Source: Gnetum montanum (lineage: Eukaryota > Streptophyta > Gnetopsida > Gnetales > Gnetaceae). From it: a stretch of 64,000 nucleotides of DNA. Location of the stretch: assembly GCA_015680685.1 (NCBI GenBank), contig MNCI01021035.1, forward strand, positions 211,443 to 275,442, in the 5' to 3' direction. The position numbers and the translations under genes were made by a program. Shown in pieces: positions 31,521 through 44,159 of the stretch (within the stretch, counting starts at the first letter, position 1; the number at the start of each line of letters is the position of its first letter). The notes under the pieces are model-generated. The model was not told the DNA's origin. It saw only the letters and a list, made by a program, of their open reading frames with translations, and did no database searches.

Positions 31521-31949
31521 TGATGTCCAAAACCTGAGAAAAGGAGTTGGCATAAGAATAAGCATAAAAAAGGCAAATAAATATATAATGGTACAAGCAT
31601 ATAAAAATAATCCTATGACAACAAGGATGAGCCAAAGATTTTGAATATTGGTTAGTAAGTACACATCCATCAACAATGGTCATAAGAAGGTAAACAATAA
31701 AAAGTAACATCATATCTGTGCAACAAGAAAGTCCATAGCACATAATCCACAAAAGCACATAAAATATATAATCATAGCCATGTAATTGTAGTTCCATATT
31801 TGTCCATATAAACCAAGATATCAAGTTTCTAAGATAACAAAAAAATATGTGCAAGGACAATTAATCATACATTGTCTATGGAGCTCAATGACAACATCAT
31901 GATAATAAAAAATCTTCCTCTTCTTGGACATCACCAAAAAAGGAGAAGA

Positions 31950-33610
31950 TTATAGGAGAGCTCTAGCTATTGACCTCTGTGTCATCAACATCATCTAAGT
32001 TTGATTCTGCATGTGTAAGTTTGTACATTTTCTCCTCATCATCATCACTGCTAGTATTAGAGTTGGAAGCCTACTAAACATCATCATCATCATCATTTGA
32101 AGATACTGCCATAGGTCCTCGTCTAGATGAAGCTTCACCCAAAATTGAGAGGATGAATCCTACTTAGAAGATGATGGAGTATCTTTATGTTGATAAGTTT
32201 TTGGAATAGCTTGTTTCCACTAAGTTGCTACTCCAAAGATGTTCTCCATTGCTTGCTACTCAAAGCACTGCAACATATCATCACTCTTAAACCATTTGAA
32301 AAGTCTTTTAGAAGACTCCTCCTATAGAGAGGTACTTAGTACTAATTGTTTGGCATGAGGGATGGGCTCCCCCTAGGCATGTTTTGGTGGTTCTTCTAGT
32401 TCTTTTAAATCATATGCATTTCTCGAGTCACATGCTTGAGATGATCTTGCTACTGTGGAATGTCTAGTAGGTGCTGATTCCTCTTCACTATGTGTACAAT
32501 GAGGAGTCTAAATCTTCTCAAACTAATGATCATCTAGAGAAGGAGGAAGAACTTATATGTCCATTCTCCTATGAAGAGAAGAGAGATTTTTTTCTATCTT
32601 CCCAATAGTCTTTGCGATGGATCATAAAGTCTTCTTCAAGGAAGACCCTACCCATGCACTAATAGACTTGGACCTCCTTGGTTGAGGAGAGGCTTGAGGT
32701 GGAGATAATGCTTGCTTTCTACATGCCTGGGATGAAAAGAAAATTGCAGATTCAACATGCGTTGCACTCCTCTTCTCAGAGTACTCAGCAAGACTCCTTT
32801 TTTAAGAAGGGGCAGATCTGGAATAGGAATACCTACTTGGTATACAAGTAGATTGATAAGGATAGGGTATCTGTAGATGCACTCATAGGTGAACATGTCT
32901 AACATATGTTTGCAAATAATATGATCCAAATATAATGGCTATCTTGTTAGTAAGAAATATATAACAAATGTCTATGATGATAGCAAATAATTATAAATTC
33001 CTCCTTTGACAATGATATTATACATAATAATAAGGAAAAGAGCAGAGGCATCTTGTGACATTTGCTATCTATATACTTTTCCACTTCTTAGGAAAATTGA
33101 GCTATCATAAATCACATCACAAAACTCATCATACATATTAGGAATGATGCTATTACTAAAAATATCCTCCATTAAGTGAATAACTACTTTGTGTACATCA
33201 GCACTAGAAATCCCATGTAAGGCATTAATAACCTAGGGAGATACTTCAACAATAATTTCCCCAACCATCATAGTGAAGGCCCCAATAGATTGATTCATCA
33301 TAATAATATTACTATAAAACTCTTAGATCAACACTTCCAGAATGTAAATAGTTAAGAAAACAATTGTAGCCTAGTCAAGAGTCTTAACATAAGATAGCAA
33401 GGCCTATTGTTGACATTGGAAAAAATTTAGACTACACTTAGAGATAATGGAAATGGATAGATTATTTTCAAATATGTTTTGCGCATTGGATGAAAAAAAT
33501 TATGGAGTGTAGAAGTTGGAGTTGCTAGAAGATGCTCATTTTGTGCCTTTAGACTTGTGTGGAGTCTACCTTTATGTTCTAATTGTCTTGTGAGCCATGG
33601 AACCAAGCTA
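31950..33610 (-). pseudogene. Copia-1 internal ORF region of unknown function
   Basis: On the minus strand a possible start MAHKTIRT lies at ~33597, followed by a decayed frame with a Ser-rich stretch, and later YPILINLLVYQVGIPIPDLP and LLKKGVLLSTLRRGVQR (32900-32750). It ends in an acidic, low-complexity part rich in GATGATGATGATGTT-like codons (about 32095-32000 on the minus strand). It does not look like copia pol. It could be a captured or accessory retroelement ORF. I do not recognise the family. Confidence 0.4.
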
Positions 33611-33750
33611 AAAGGAATGGGTCTGTAGTGAAGATGAAGCTCTAGTCAATTGAGATTGGACATCTATTACTTGTAGTGAGATGGAAATGAAAAAATGAGA
33701 TTGATCAATTTATATAAGGGACATCCTTGGTAGGGTTTATCATGTAGTTG

Positions 33751-33810
33751 AGATGTCTTGAAGGAAGTTGGGATGTCTTGAAGGAAGTTGGGATGTCTTG
33801 CTCAAGTTGG
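33751..33810 (+). repeat. 20-bp tandem repeat, three copies, with GATGTCTT core
   Basis: AGATGTCTTGAAGGAAGTTG is followed by GGATGTCTTGAAGGAAGTTG and GGATGTCTTGCTCAAGTTGG. It sits in a wider cluster of GATGTCTT / AGACATCTT motifs to ~33920 and just after a TATA-like TTTATATAAGGG (33708-33720), so it may belong to a solo or partial LTR nested in copia-1. Confidence 0.9.
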
Positions 33811-33939
33811 GCTAGAGAATAGTAAGACATATTGATTTTTGATGGGACGTCTTAATTGAGATGTCTTAGTAAAGATGGCTCTGATGAGTCATCTAACAAA
33901 ATAGTGAGACATCTTAACTACATGAAATTTTTCTCAAAA

Positions 33940-34740
33940 TAGGGTGAATGGAAAAAAATGGAGGGTTTAGAGGGATGCTACCGAAGATAATTACAACAAA
34001 GAGACATACTTTTCTAATAATTTATTTAAAGAGTAAATATAGAACATACTATAAGTAAAGTAAGTTAAGGAGTTATACTTACCAATACTTACCTTGCTTG
34101 CTCTAGGAACTTGCTTGCTCAACTAGATGTATAATGAGGTTTTCCATTATGTAGCTCCTTCCTTGTTGTTATTAGATGTTTCTTGATCCCAAGATGCTTA
34201 TTTATTCCCTTTTTCTTATTAATGGTAGTAGATATATGATTGTGTTTTATGTGTCTATTACTGTAGGAAGACAAAATATGTTCCATCATTTCTTTGTCAT
34301 GCTTGTCAGATTTCCTGATTTTTCTTGATCATATTAATTTTTCAAACCTAAGCACATTTCTTCATTTTAGTGTTGCACATGTGTCACCATGAGAATATTT
34401 TTCCATATCTCTTTTGATGTTCAAAACTTGAGGCATCTCTAGATCTTTAGTAAACTTATTACCACTAGGCTTGATATTTGATAGATCTTTAATTATCTAC
34501 TCATAAGATTGAGTTAGTTTTTGAACCTTAGCCTTTATGTCTAAGTTTTACCTTTTTAGAGAGGAGTATATTGTATACAACTTAGTTATCTTAGCTTCCT
34601 TACTCTTTAAATTTTTTTGAATTTTTATGCATAAATTTTGAAAAGAAATAATTTCTTCACGTAACATACTACCTTTCCTTGATATTACATTTAGGTTCTT
34701 CAAAATCCTCCATGAAATTTTCATTTACAAGAGCCATGCA
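33940..34740. other. Copia-1 interior without assigned domain
   Basis: Between the motif cluster and the gag knuckle the sequence is AT-rich and shows no pol motif on either strand. On the minus strand it should be the region just after gag. Confidence 0.4.
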
Positions 34741-34749
34741 AATAAGATG

Positions 34750-35786
34750 AAAGTTTGTTGATGGATCATCAGTTTCTTCTTCATTGAACTCATCATCCTA
34801 GCTGGTGTAGAGACTTTTGGCCTTCTTATCTTCTTGAATTGATTTCTTCTTTGGTCACCTGCTAGCACTGGGATATTCATAGGCCACATGGCCTTTTCCA
34901 CCACATATCCAACATTCTATAGCTGAAATATCAAAATTAGAATTTCTAGATGGCTTACCTTTTGCCTTACCTTTGCTTTCTAATTGATTGAAGCTTTTTT
35001 TTTTGTTTCTAGAAGCATTTTTACTCCTCTTATTAGGAGAGCAAGTTCATCATCATTGTTTGCATCATAATAAGATGTCTCCTTTTCTTTTGATGAACTT
35101 TTAAGAGCAATGGGTTTCTCCTTGATGGCACCTTCACTGATGATGTTTATTTCATATGCTACAAGTGCACTTTGCAATTCTTCAAATTTTAGTATGAATA
35201 AATCCCTAATTTCTTCCATAGTAGTGATTTTGGATCTAAATTCAAGGAGCAGAGTTATAATCATTTTAATAATGACTTTACTCTCTGGTAACTCTTTCCA
35301 TGTACCTCTTATGGAAAGTACAATATTATTGGTGCTAGAGAAATAATCTTTAATCTTTTCACCTTGTTTCATTTGCAGCTTATCATATTCAAATTGGAAG
35401 ACTAGGAGCTTGGATTACTTCACCATTGAGATTTCCTCATAAGTGGCTTTTAAAACTTCCCAAATTTCTTTGGTAGTTTTACATCTAGCTATTCTATTGA
35501 ATTCAGGTTGCTAAGAGCACAATAAAGATAGTTCCTAGCCTTTGAATCAAACATAAAATTTTTCTTGTCATTGTCAAACCACCTACCTCTAGGTAGTGCC
35601 ATTGATGGGATGAGTGTATCCTTTCATGATGGATTACCATACTTCAAATTCCATGGATTCAAAGAATCCTTGCATCCATGCTTTCCAATATGCAAAGTTA
35701 ATTCCATCAAACATTGGTGCCTTAGTGTAAGATGTTCCCTCCATAGTCCACTCCTAAGTTGTCATGCTTAATTTGGAAGTACCTTG
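34750..35786 (-). pseudogene. Copia-1 gag with zinc knuckle
   Basis: The open frame MKQGEKIKDYFSSTNNIVLS to ELQSALVAYE (35372-35190) matches the copia gag (UBN2-type) helical core: M..GE.I.DYFSR...I...LR..G..., and the ...L...L.AYE ending. Further on, IECWICGGKGHVAYEYPSAS (34927-34868) is a zinc knuckle C-x2-C-x4-H-x4-[C], with the last Cys replaced by Tyr. Frameshifts split the region. The knuckle defect and shifts indicate a dead gene. Confidence 0.82.
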
Positions 35787-35798
35787 CTTTGATACCAC
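35787..35798 (-). promoter_or_regulatory. Copia-1 primer-binding site
   Basis: TGGTATCAAAGC on the minus strand, two bases after the LTR end ...CTTCA. It is complementary to the 3' end of plant initiator tRNA-Met apart from one or two bases (consensus TGGTATCAGAGC). Confidence 0.8.
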
Positions 35799-35985
35799 TT
35801 GAAGATCAAGAACTTAGAAGGGGCATTGAATAAGTTTCATCAAATATTGAGACATCTTGCATGAGACATCTTAGCTTGAATTGAGACATTATTCTAAGAT
35901 ACTAGGTATCGAAACAAGAAATAGAAATAGAATCCAAGAAGATAAGGATGGTCCAAGGAATTATACAAAAGTCATAAATAGTAAA

Positions 35986-36520
35986 AGATGTCAGATCCTT
36001 CCTTGGACACACTAGCTACGATTAAAGATTTATTAAGAAATTCTCTAAAATTGTCAAGCCACTAGTGGAATTGAAGAAGGATGTAGCATTCAAATGGACT
36101 AATGAATGCAACTATGCATTCAAAATCTTAAAAAAGAAGCTTGTAGAGACTTTAACTATACAAGCTCATGATTGGTCCAAATCATTTCACTTCATAATTG
36201 ATGCATCCAACTTCACCTTGAGGGTAGTGCTTATATAATGGGATGATCAGAAACATCTATATTACATCCATTGTATAAGTAGAAGTATCACATGTGCATA
36301 AATAAACTACATCACCATAGAAAAGGAGCTAATGATTATGGTGTATGTCTTATAGAAAATAAACACTACATGCTTGGATACCTATTTTTGTGACATTAAT
36401 CACATTGTGAGATGGTTCTTGATGAACAAGCTAGAGATTAGCCCTTATATCATATGATAAATAGGAAAGGAATGAATAATGTAGTAGCTGATCACTTATC
36501 TCGATTATGATGGAACAACA
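35986..36520 (+). pseudogene. Gypsy-1 RT end and RNase H
   Basis: VRSFLGHTS, RFIKKFSKIVKPLVELKKDV and FKWTNECNYAFKILKKKL are the connection region after gypsy RT; HFIIDASNFTLRVVL holds the first RNase H Asp, and INYITIEKELMIMVY holds the E-K-E-L motif. Stops and shifts are present. About 100 residues between the RT half at 30541 and this point (including Y-x-D-D) are missing, so a deletion accompanied or followed the copia insertion. Confidence 0.8.
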
Positions 36521-36829
36521 AAACTAATGAAGAATCATTTTCTAATTAATTTCCTAAAGAGCTAGTATATGCAAAGATAATAATGATAACATCTGATGCA
36601 GTTAAGTTATGGTCTGTCAAATATCTCACCTATTTACTCAAATAGGAAGTTTCTACTAAATAGGATACATGCATGAAGTAATAATTTCTACTGAATAGTA
36701 ATCTTTACAAAATTTGTGTGAATGACTTGGTATAATGATGTGTTTTAGAAAAGGATCAATCTAGATGCTCATGAGGAACCTTGTGGAAGCCACTATGCAA
36801 GGAGAAGAATGACCATAAAAATTCTAATG

Positions 36830-37900
36830 GTAGGATACTTTTGGCCAAAAATCTTCAAGGATGTTTGTCGTTTCACTAATTCTTATGAAAGATGTTAATA
36901 TGATGATGGGATGACTTTCAGACTTAAGGATCCTCAATAATGGATCAAACCATTGAAACCATTTGACTCATGGAGAATTGATTTCATGGATCCCATCACA
37001 CTTATGTCCAACGAGAAGTCCTACATCATTGTTATTATAGGCTATTGCACAAAATTAGCAAAGGTTGCCATGATTATAGATTGCATAGTAGCAATAATGG
37101 CTAGGTTCTTTCAAAAATAGGTGATAAATAGGTTTGGTGTATTAAGGGTACTTATTTTTGGTAATAGTACTTACTTTACAGGTGCTATTTTCAAAAGGAT
37201 AATGAGACATTTTGGGGTATAACACAAATTCATTACATCCTATCATCCTTGAAACCAATGGTCAAGATGAAGCAACCAATAGGGAGATCACAAGAATTCT
37301 TCTTAGAACAATGGGAAAATATAGGTGAGATTTGAACATAAAACTTAACAATGCCTTATGGGCTTATCACTTTACTCGAAAGCTCCCTATAGACTACTCC
37401 CCTTATGAACTAGTGTATGGTAAGCTACCAAAACTTTTTATCAAACTGAATTATGTACACTCAACATAGCTTAGGAGCTTGATGTTAGCAATATCTTAGC
37501 ATGAAAAAAATGATTCATGAATCTCAATGTGCTAGATGAGAACTAGAGAGTGATCTTCATGATGAATGAAATGCGCAATGACATGATACTATGATAAGAT
37601 GATTGGAATTTCAACCTAGAAATAAGATCCTTTACTAGAATCCCACTCATGTATTTCTACGTAACAAATTCCAAACACTATAGATTGGATTCTATGTTAT
37701 AAATTCTATCTTAGAATATGACACTATGCAATTATACTAGCTTGATTGTCAACAAAAAATCATATTAGTCAACATGCAACAAATCATATCATTCAAGGAC
37801 TCTTGAGTAGTCATGCACTTAACCTTTACCATTGCTAGAGCCCATTCTATTTTTCGTATCTTCATCTTCAAAAAATACCTTGCAAGGATCCATTTTATAC
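36830..37900 (+). pseudogene. Gypsy-1 integrase
   Basis: GYFWPKIFKDVCRF starts the zinc-binding end; WRIDFMDPITLMSNEKSYII carries the first catalytic Asp; FFQK-VINRFGVLRVLIFG is the region of the second Asp, which is not kept (FGNSTYF); KLNNALWAYHFTRKLPIDYS and PYELVYGKLPKLFI follow. Stops are numerous. The last block closely parallels the integrase of Gypsy-2. Confidence 0.8.
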
Positions 37901-38360
37901 CTTTGTGTTTTACAACATTCTTTTGATTTTCCTTTTTTTATTTTATGATTTATGTTTTGTGTATTCTCTTAATCATATTGTGAATGTTTAATAAAAATTT
38001 TAGCTTTTGTATAGAGGCGAACTTTGTTGTTTGGTTTATGTTCTATGCTATTGAGATATTGGGTAGATAATTGTGTAAAGCAATGAGACCATGTCATCCA
38101 TCCCTCAAGTCTTTATAAATAAGATCATGAAAATAATATGGTTTTTCTTACATGAAACTAAAATTAACTCATGATCATTATGCTTGAAGAAAGGAGAAAG
38201 GTTCAAGGGGGAATGAAAAAGGTATGACATCAAGGGGATTTGCTGATTCTTTAGGCTTTTTATATGAGTCTTGCTACTCCATGTAGTTATACCATTACTC
38301 ATGTTTTAATTTTGATGGAAGCATGTTCTCTAATAAAGTTATTATCTTACTATATCACTA

Positions 38361-38560
38361 GAAAGACATGTTACCTATGTCTAAAGATAGGCTACTTATA
38401 AAAATCTCAAGATCTCTTGGGCTAGTTTCATTATGTGATTAGAAAGGCATGTTACCTATGCCTGAAGGTAGGCTACTTCAAAGAACCTTAAGATCTTTTA
38501 GACTAGTTTCATCATATAATTGGAAAGACATGCTACCCATGTCAAAAGATGCATGCTAAT
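38361..38560 (+). repeat. 81-bp tandem repeat between integrase and the 3' ORF
   Basis: The landmark GAAAGACATGTTACC recurs at 38361, 38442 and 38523 with an exact offset of 81 bp, the third unit being partial. Each full unit also holds TAGGCTACTT, CTCAAGATCT or CTTAAGATCT, and GACTAGTTTCAT or GGCTAGTTTCAT. 81 is a multiple of three, but the frame contains stops now. Confidence 0.9.
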
Positions 38561-39903
38561 GGGATTAGCATTGGCAATGAAGTTGGAAAGACATATATCC
38601 ATTCCTGAATGTACCTCTCTAACCAATGGCTAAGAGTCCTTAAATATAATGTTCTAAGTAATTAATTAATTTAATAACTACTTTTCTATTTTATTTTGTG
38701 GAGTTATGGTATTTTTATATGGTTTTGGTTGGTTTAATGGTGGTAGGCCTAAGATGAGGTAATGTAGTATCATTGGCAAAGGTATCAACTTTGTTTGAAA
38801 CTTGGATAGCTAGGTGTGATGATCATTTTAACCATAATCAATAGAAGAACCTATTGTAAACATGATAAATTATTGTACGTTCTAATCTTTAGAATTATTT
38901 CTCATTCCATCTTCACCTCATTACTCCTATGATTATATGCCTAATGGTTTTATTTAGTAGAGTGCAAGATCTTAATAGCAATAGTAACATGGGTATGGAA
39001 TATAGAATTAAACAACATTCAATCTCTAACATGCTCATGAACACCTTGTGAGATGGTTATGCAAGGACATTTAGAGTAGGAGCCTACTTTGAGGAGGACC
39101 CACTTGTATAACTCTTGGACATCTAGCCTATGAACTACCTCTACATACCCAAGTCATTCAAGTGTACTTTTATTATTTAATTGCATCATAATTTTGCTCA
39201 TTTTCTCTATGTTTCATGAAATAATAGTTGACAACCCTACCTATTATGACTTATGCTTCCAAGTCTAGCTAACTTGTCATCTTTACCTAAGCATAATATT
39301 CTCATATGTTAATCCTTTTTTAGCTCTCATTCAACTTCAAATTTTCCTAGGAATTCACAAAAAATTAGCAATAAAGTCAAAGAAAATCCTCCCCTATAGC
39401 ACCATCGATGCTACTACATCCATGTAATGGGCTATGTTAATGAAGCCCCTTTCATAGATGAGGATCAACACATGACACAATAGTATAAATATTTGTAATA
39501 CTTATCTTATTTTCACTCATTTTTCTCATTTTGTAGCCTCAGAGATTCCACATCTTCCAACAATGATATCTTGTGAACAAGACACCTAATTGAAGTCATT
39601 CAAAAACTTGTGAGCTTCAAAGTTAAGCTCTACATCATGGGGAAAAGATACCTACAATTTCAAACACTTCAAAAAACCCCAAATTTTGAATGACTAAGAT
39701 TAGTTAACACTAGTAATGATTGAACTAATGATAATTTAAGAATAATTAGTTATCTTAGAGCCTCTAAGATGATAGAAAATAATCACTTTGGGGAGTTAGC
39801 ATAAAGTTTTTTGAATTTAAGCAAAATCCCAAGGATGATTAAGGGTAATGATATCAAAAGATAGTAACTAAGAACTAATGTTCGATCATTCATGTTATTG
39901 TAG

Positions 39904-42470
39904 ATGGCATCCAGAAATGTTCTCAAGGTAGGTGGTCCTTTCCAAAGAAGGGAAAAACAACCAAGAGGAGGATGCAAACAAAGGCATGAACAACTAAAAC
40001 TAGAACAAGAAGTCATGCACGGTATTGGGCCCATCAGGGAAGAGCTTGAAGTGGAATCTATTAGGCAAATTCTCACTATAGAGATAGGATAGCATAGATA
40101 CTATGTCAACCAACAAACAATGGTACTTAGGAGAAATATATCTCTTTTGAAAGAATTTCTAAAGGGATGAAACTATGAAGATTAAAGATATTATCATCTC
40201 CTACTATGTGGAGGCTATTGTTGATGCCTTAGGACTTCCCAACATTGGCACACAAGTTGCAAAAGTATACATACAATTAGACTAAGAAAGTAAAAAGTGG
40301 ATATATTGGTGCTATGAGAGTGACAAAAATTATTATAGAAAAATCATTCAAGTTTAGAGGATCCACTTCAAAATAGCATCATCCAATCTAAATTCGATTA
40401 TCCAATCTAGTAAAATCACATCCTTCTTGGCTAGGTTGTGTATAATGCTTAGTAGTTGATTTCTTGTTAACTTGCCCCAAATCCTCTTTTTACAAATTCA
40501 AAAGAACCTAAAAGAGAATGAGAAAGACAAGAAGACACTCCCCCTCCCATGATTAATTAGAAAACTTTGCAAAAGAAGAGGAGTTTCTTGCTACACTAAT
40601 AACATATTCTAAAAGCTACAAAAGCCTCGTGGTAAGAAATTACAAAATAGAAGTCATCACTAAGGCTTTAAGAAGAAATGTCATCTTTTCCAACTAGGAA
40701 GACACCAAGTGTTGGACCAAAAATTAAAGAACTAAGAGCATTACATCAACCACCTTATGAAGAATTAATGGATTATCATCATATAATAAGCCATCTGAAT
40801 GAAGTTACTTGAAAAGTGAGCTAGTAGTAGAATGATCTTTCCAATTACTTATTTGAAGAAACCAAGTCATCGTCCAAGTTAACTCAATCATGAATCTAGT
40901 TATAGTATCTTTTTTATTAGAATAAGTGCTAAAAATATTAAGAAATATTGCAACTTTCTTTGCGATGTTGGAGGATGGGGATGACACCATAGTAGAGATC
41001 ATGCCACAAAAAAGGAAGGATATAGCTATGAAGGTGGTGGCAAATAGGATTAGCAAAGCTCTTCATAGGTTCCTATAGTATCAATACTAGAATTTACTAT
41101 GATGATAGACATTCAGATGTCTATGGAGCAAAATTATGGGGGATGAGTACAACACAATACGAAAAGTACTAGAAAGATTGATGGGTATTGGGCTATCAAT
41201 TTCAAATGTTTTTAACATCTTGGAAGATATTACATCTTCTTAGTCTATACTTATTAAGATAGGAGGATAAGAAAATAATTCTAGAAACATAACTTTAAGA
41301 AGCTACCTTTTTCAATCAATAATTAATAGTTGAAGTTACATACTTAGAAGCCTAATTATGTAATCTTGCTCTTCATTAGCCAAGTCTCACAAGAGATGAG
41401 ACTTTTGAGTAACTTAAGGTCAAATAATAAGTTAATATGGAAAAGGAAAAAGTCACCTAGAATGCATGCTTGATGGAGGTAATGCTTATTATAGCAAATA
41501 AGGACCTCATCATGATATGCAAAGAGAACAAGGATTTTGCCAAGGAGAGTAGGAGACTACTTAAGGTGGAAAAGCACAAAGAATAACTAGAAGAATAACT
41601 TACATACCAACAAGAGCAATTGACAAAAGTCTATGTGGATGTATGAAGATTGACAACTGAAAATAGAAATCTCTCCATGGAGAAGATGCAAGCCATCAAC
41701 CAAAAATTAACAAGTGAAATTTCATATGGAAAAATGAAGCCTTGAAGTATGAAAAGTTCAAAAATTATTATAGGAAACAAGTGGCCATGCAAAAGGAGAG
41801 CAATGAAAAAGAGATTTGATTAGACAAGGTGAAGATGAATGAAGTCCTCTAGTAGCTCCAAGGTGATGCATAGTTGTCTATCTTTGATGGACTGAATGTA
41901 TACAACAAGGCTAAAATCTACATGAAGGAGCTACAAATCAAGGAGATGACATAATAAATGAAGCTTACCAATCTTTATCATTGCTAAGAGGCTAAGATTA
42001 GAGTTAGAAAAATAGGTTCCTAGCTCATACTTATTGTATGAGAATGAGAATAAACTCAATAATGATGCATAACAAAAGTTTGAAATAGCTAAAATAAAGC
42101 TTTAGGTTCTAAAAATAATATTTGAAGATCAAAGGATTATCATTGAAAATCTAGCTCAAAGAATGAGTGACTATCATGAGTTGAAAAACACAGTAAAAGT
42201 ATTTTATATTGAATGTGAGTAATTTATTGCTTGGTTTGTCAATGCACATGAGATGTTTCTAACTTTGCCTTATCCTTGGAAGGTACCTATAATAGTCAAT
42301 TTAGGTGAATTAGTCTAGAAAATCAATAATCCTAGGACAAAGGAAGAGAAGATGAAGGCATTGCTTAATGCATTGTAGTTAAAGTCAATAACAATAGTAG
42401 GAGGAGGGTAGTTGCAACCACCATTAAGGCTTGAAGAGCCATCATAGAAGCCACTATTGTGTGACACCAC
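39904..42470 (+). pseudogene. Gypsy-1 extra 3' ORF, coiled-coil-like, function unknown
   Basis: Downstream of integrase and before the 3' LTR lies a long decayed coding region starting MASRNVLKVGGPFQRREKQP. Its second half (41400-42400) is rich in Lys, Glu and Leu in a heptad-like way (for example TYQQEQLTKVYVDV, LTTENRNLSMEKMQAINQKL) and ends EEKMKALLNAL and QPPLRLEEPS. The same ending is on the minus strand in Gypsy-2 (EKMKALLEAFHLPP), so it is a shared gene of this family rather than chance. Position recalls env-like or other additional ORFs of plant gypsy elements, but I see no signal peptide or membrane segment, so I do not call it env. Confidence 0.65.
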
Positions 42471-42679
42471 CTAAGACATATGTCTCAGTGTATTTTTGTA
42501 AATATCTATACAAGAATTTTAATAATGTATTCAAGTTTGTCAAGAGTCAAAATTTATAAAACACTCTAATAAACTTTATGTTGTAGCACTTAGGTTAGTC
42601 AGTTAGATTCAATCAAGTCACACTCGTAATATTGTAAACAAACTCCATCCCAATTTTGTTGACTCAAGGACAAGTTTTT

Positions 42680-43560
42680 AGTTATTTGTGGTAGTATGGT
42701 AAGTTTTGGTTTTATTAGTTGCATTGATGCAATAATATGAATGCATGGTTAGCTTTGTTAACATAGTAGCATTGACATAACTATAATAAATTCCATATAA
42801 ATGCATGCACCCATCATATTTATGACATCATTAGGTTAATTACATAGCCAAACTCCTATCATTTCTTCTCATAATAGTTAGAATTTATCATTGAGTGCCT
42901 CTAACATGAACTAAGTGGATTGTATAAAGTATTATTCAAGTAGCTATGGACCTAAATATATTTTCATGATGATAATAAGATCAAGATTCATTTACCCTCA
43001 TTACAACACATAGCATTTTTAAAATATTTTTCTTAATTGAAATTTAATCTTAATTATTCTCTTATTTACAATAACTTAGTTAATTATTTTATATTAATTA
43101 CACTTAATTACACCTCATAAGTACAACCAACTTCAAGCATAAATGTGTTAATGTTTGGTAATCCCATTAGTGCACCACTTGGTATGCCTAGCAGTAGGTA
43201 CTTAGAAACCTAACAATGTTAGTGTGTGTTAAGATGTGCACAGTGAGTTAGGAACAAGAATATATTTATTTCTTATACTTAGGCTAGACAATTTGTAATT
43301 TTAATATTTTAATAATTTAATGATACTTTATCTATGGTTGCAATAACATTAATATCATATGCCTCGATCATACTTAACTATACAAACTAGCCCCACACAA
43401 GTGTGCTTAGGAAGACAATGACCAATGATCTAATGCCTAACTATCTAAATAATTATACTAATCCTAGTCCATGAAAGTCAACTAGATTACACCTACATGC
43501 TTGTAATCTATATGGTTGAGTGTATTGTCTACTTTTCCAGTCACATTTTTTTAGTAGAAA
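42680..43560 (+). repeat. Gypsy-1 3' LTR
   Basis: Contains a TATA-like CATATAAATGCATGCACC near 42797, followed by ATTTATGACATCATTAGG. The Gypsy-2 LTR has CCTATAAATACATTCACC followed by GTTTATGACATCTTTTA. The distal part matches 25930-26450. The exact TG...CA ends could not be fixed. The start is estimated by comparing the TATA distance with Gypsy-2. Confidence 0.65.
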
Positions 43561-44159
43561 ATGACAAACATTAAATAAACATCCTTCATGGTGATGAAAA
43601 TATCAAGAATTAGAAAGATTATAGTACATAATTAGTTGAATGTAAGTCTTTTCATGTACTTGTAATGTTAATTCTTTTTTACAGTTAAGAAGATTAATTT
43701 AAATAAAAAAATCAATGAAAACTAAATGGGATGGAAATAGATTTCATATATTTAAAGGAATTGAAAAGACTAACAATTTCCTAAGCATTCTAAAAAATCA
43801 TTGGAAGATTAAATAGATAAAAAAAACATGGAACTTTAGAATTTTTTCAAATTTAACATCAAATTTTGGAGTCCACTTATGAATGATCAATACTACATGC
43901 TTAGGTAAGAAAGATCCTATATCTATGGCAAGCTGCACCATCAGAACATTGTCTAGCTTAATAATAAGAAAAAAAGAAGAATAATGCTTAACATGAATAA
44001 CTTGAATAACATGTTTTTGCATTAAATCATTTAACTATGAAGCAAAACTTTAGTTATGAGGCAAGTAACCTAAAATTTAAATGAATACATATCATGATGT
44101 AAGATTGGCTATGATGTGGAGCCTACCTCAATAGACCCCAAAAGGACCCATTCCATAAG

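Larger units (their letters stand above)
30542..35903 (-). mobile_element. Copia-1: Ty1/copia-type element with gag but no visible pol
   Basis: Inserted in the RT of gypsy-1 in reverse orientation. Reading on the minus strand from the right: a shortened 5' LTR (35903-35800); a primer-binding site TGGTATCAAAGC (35798-35787); gag with a CCHC-type knuckle (35790-34750); an unknown ORF region (33610-31950); a polypurine tract AAAAAGGGGAAGATTG; and a 3' LTR of ~963 bp (31504-30542). The PBS fits the initiator-Met tRNA type common in copia. No protease, integrase, RT or RNase H was recognised between gag and the 3' LTR, so this may be a non-autonomous derivative. Confidence 0.75.
25930..43560 (+). 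mobile_element. Gypsy-1: decayed Ty3/gypsy element with extra 3' ORF, split by a copia insertion
   Basis: A direct repeat of LTR-type sequence flanks this block: 25930-26450 and the end of 42680-43560. Between them, on the plus strand, are a protease motif (29158-29197), RT (30240-30540), RNase H (35986-36520), integrase (36830-37900) and an extra ORF region (39904-42470). The order PR-RT-RH-INT defines Ty3/gypsy. A copia element at 30542-35903 splits RT from RNase H. Stops are found every few dozen codons in all domains, so the element is dead and old. Its nearest relative in the window is Gypsy-2 at 46159-52604, in the opposite orientation. Confidence 0.82.

Noticed and set aside
31950-33610. 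Copia pol in the copia-1 interior
   Set aside because: No D-S/T-G, integrase D-D-E, or Y-V/M-D-D motif could be read in any frame.
39904-42470. env gene in the gypsy 3' ORF
   Set aside because: No signal peptide, transmembrane segment or cleavage motif is visible; the sequence is charged and coiled-coil-like.
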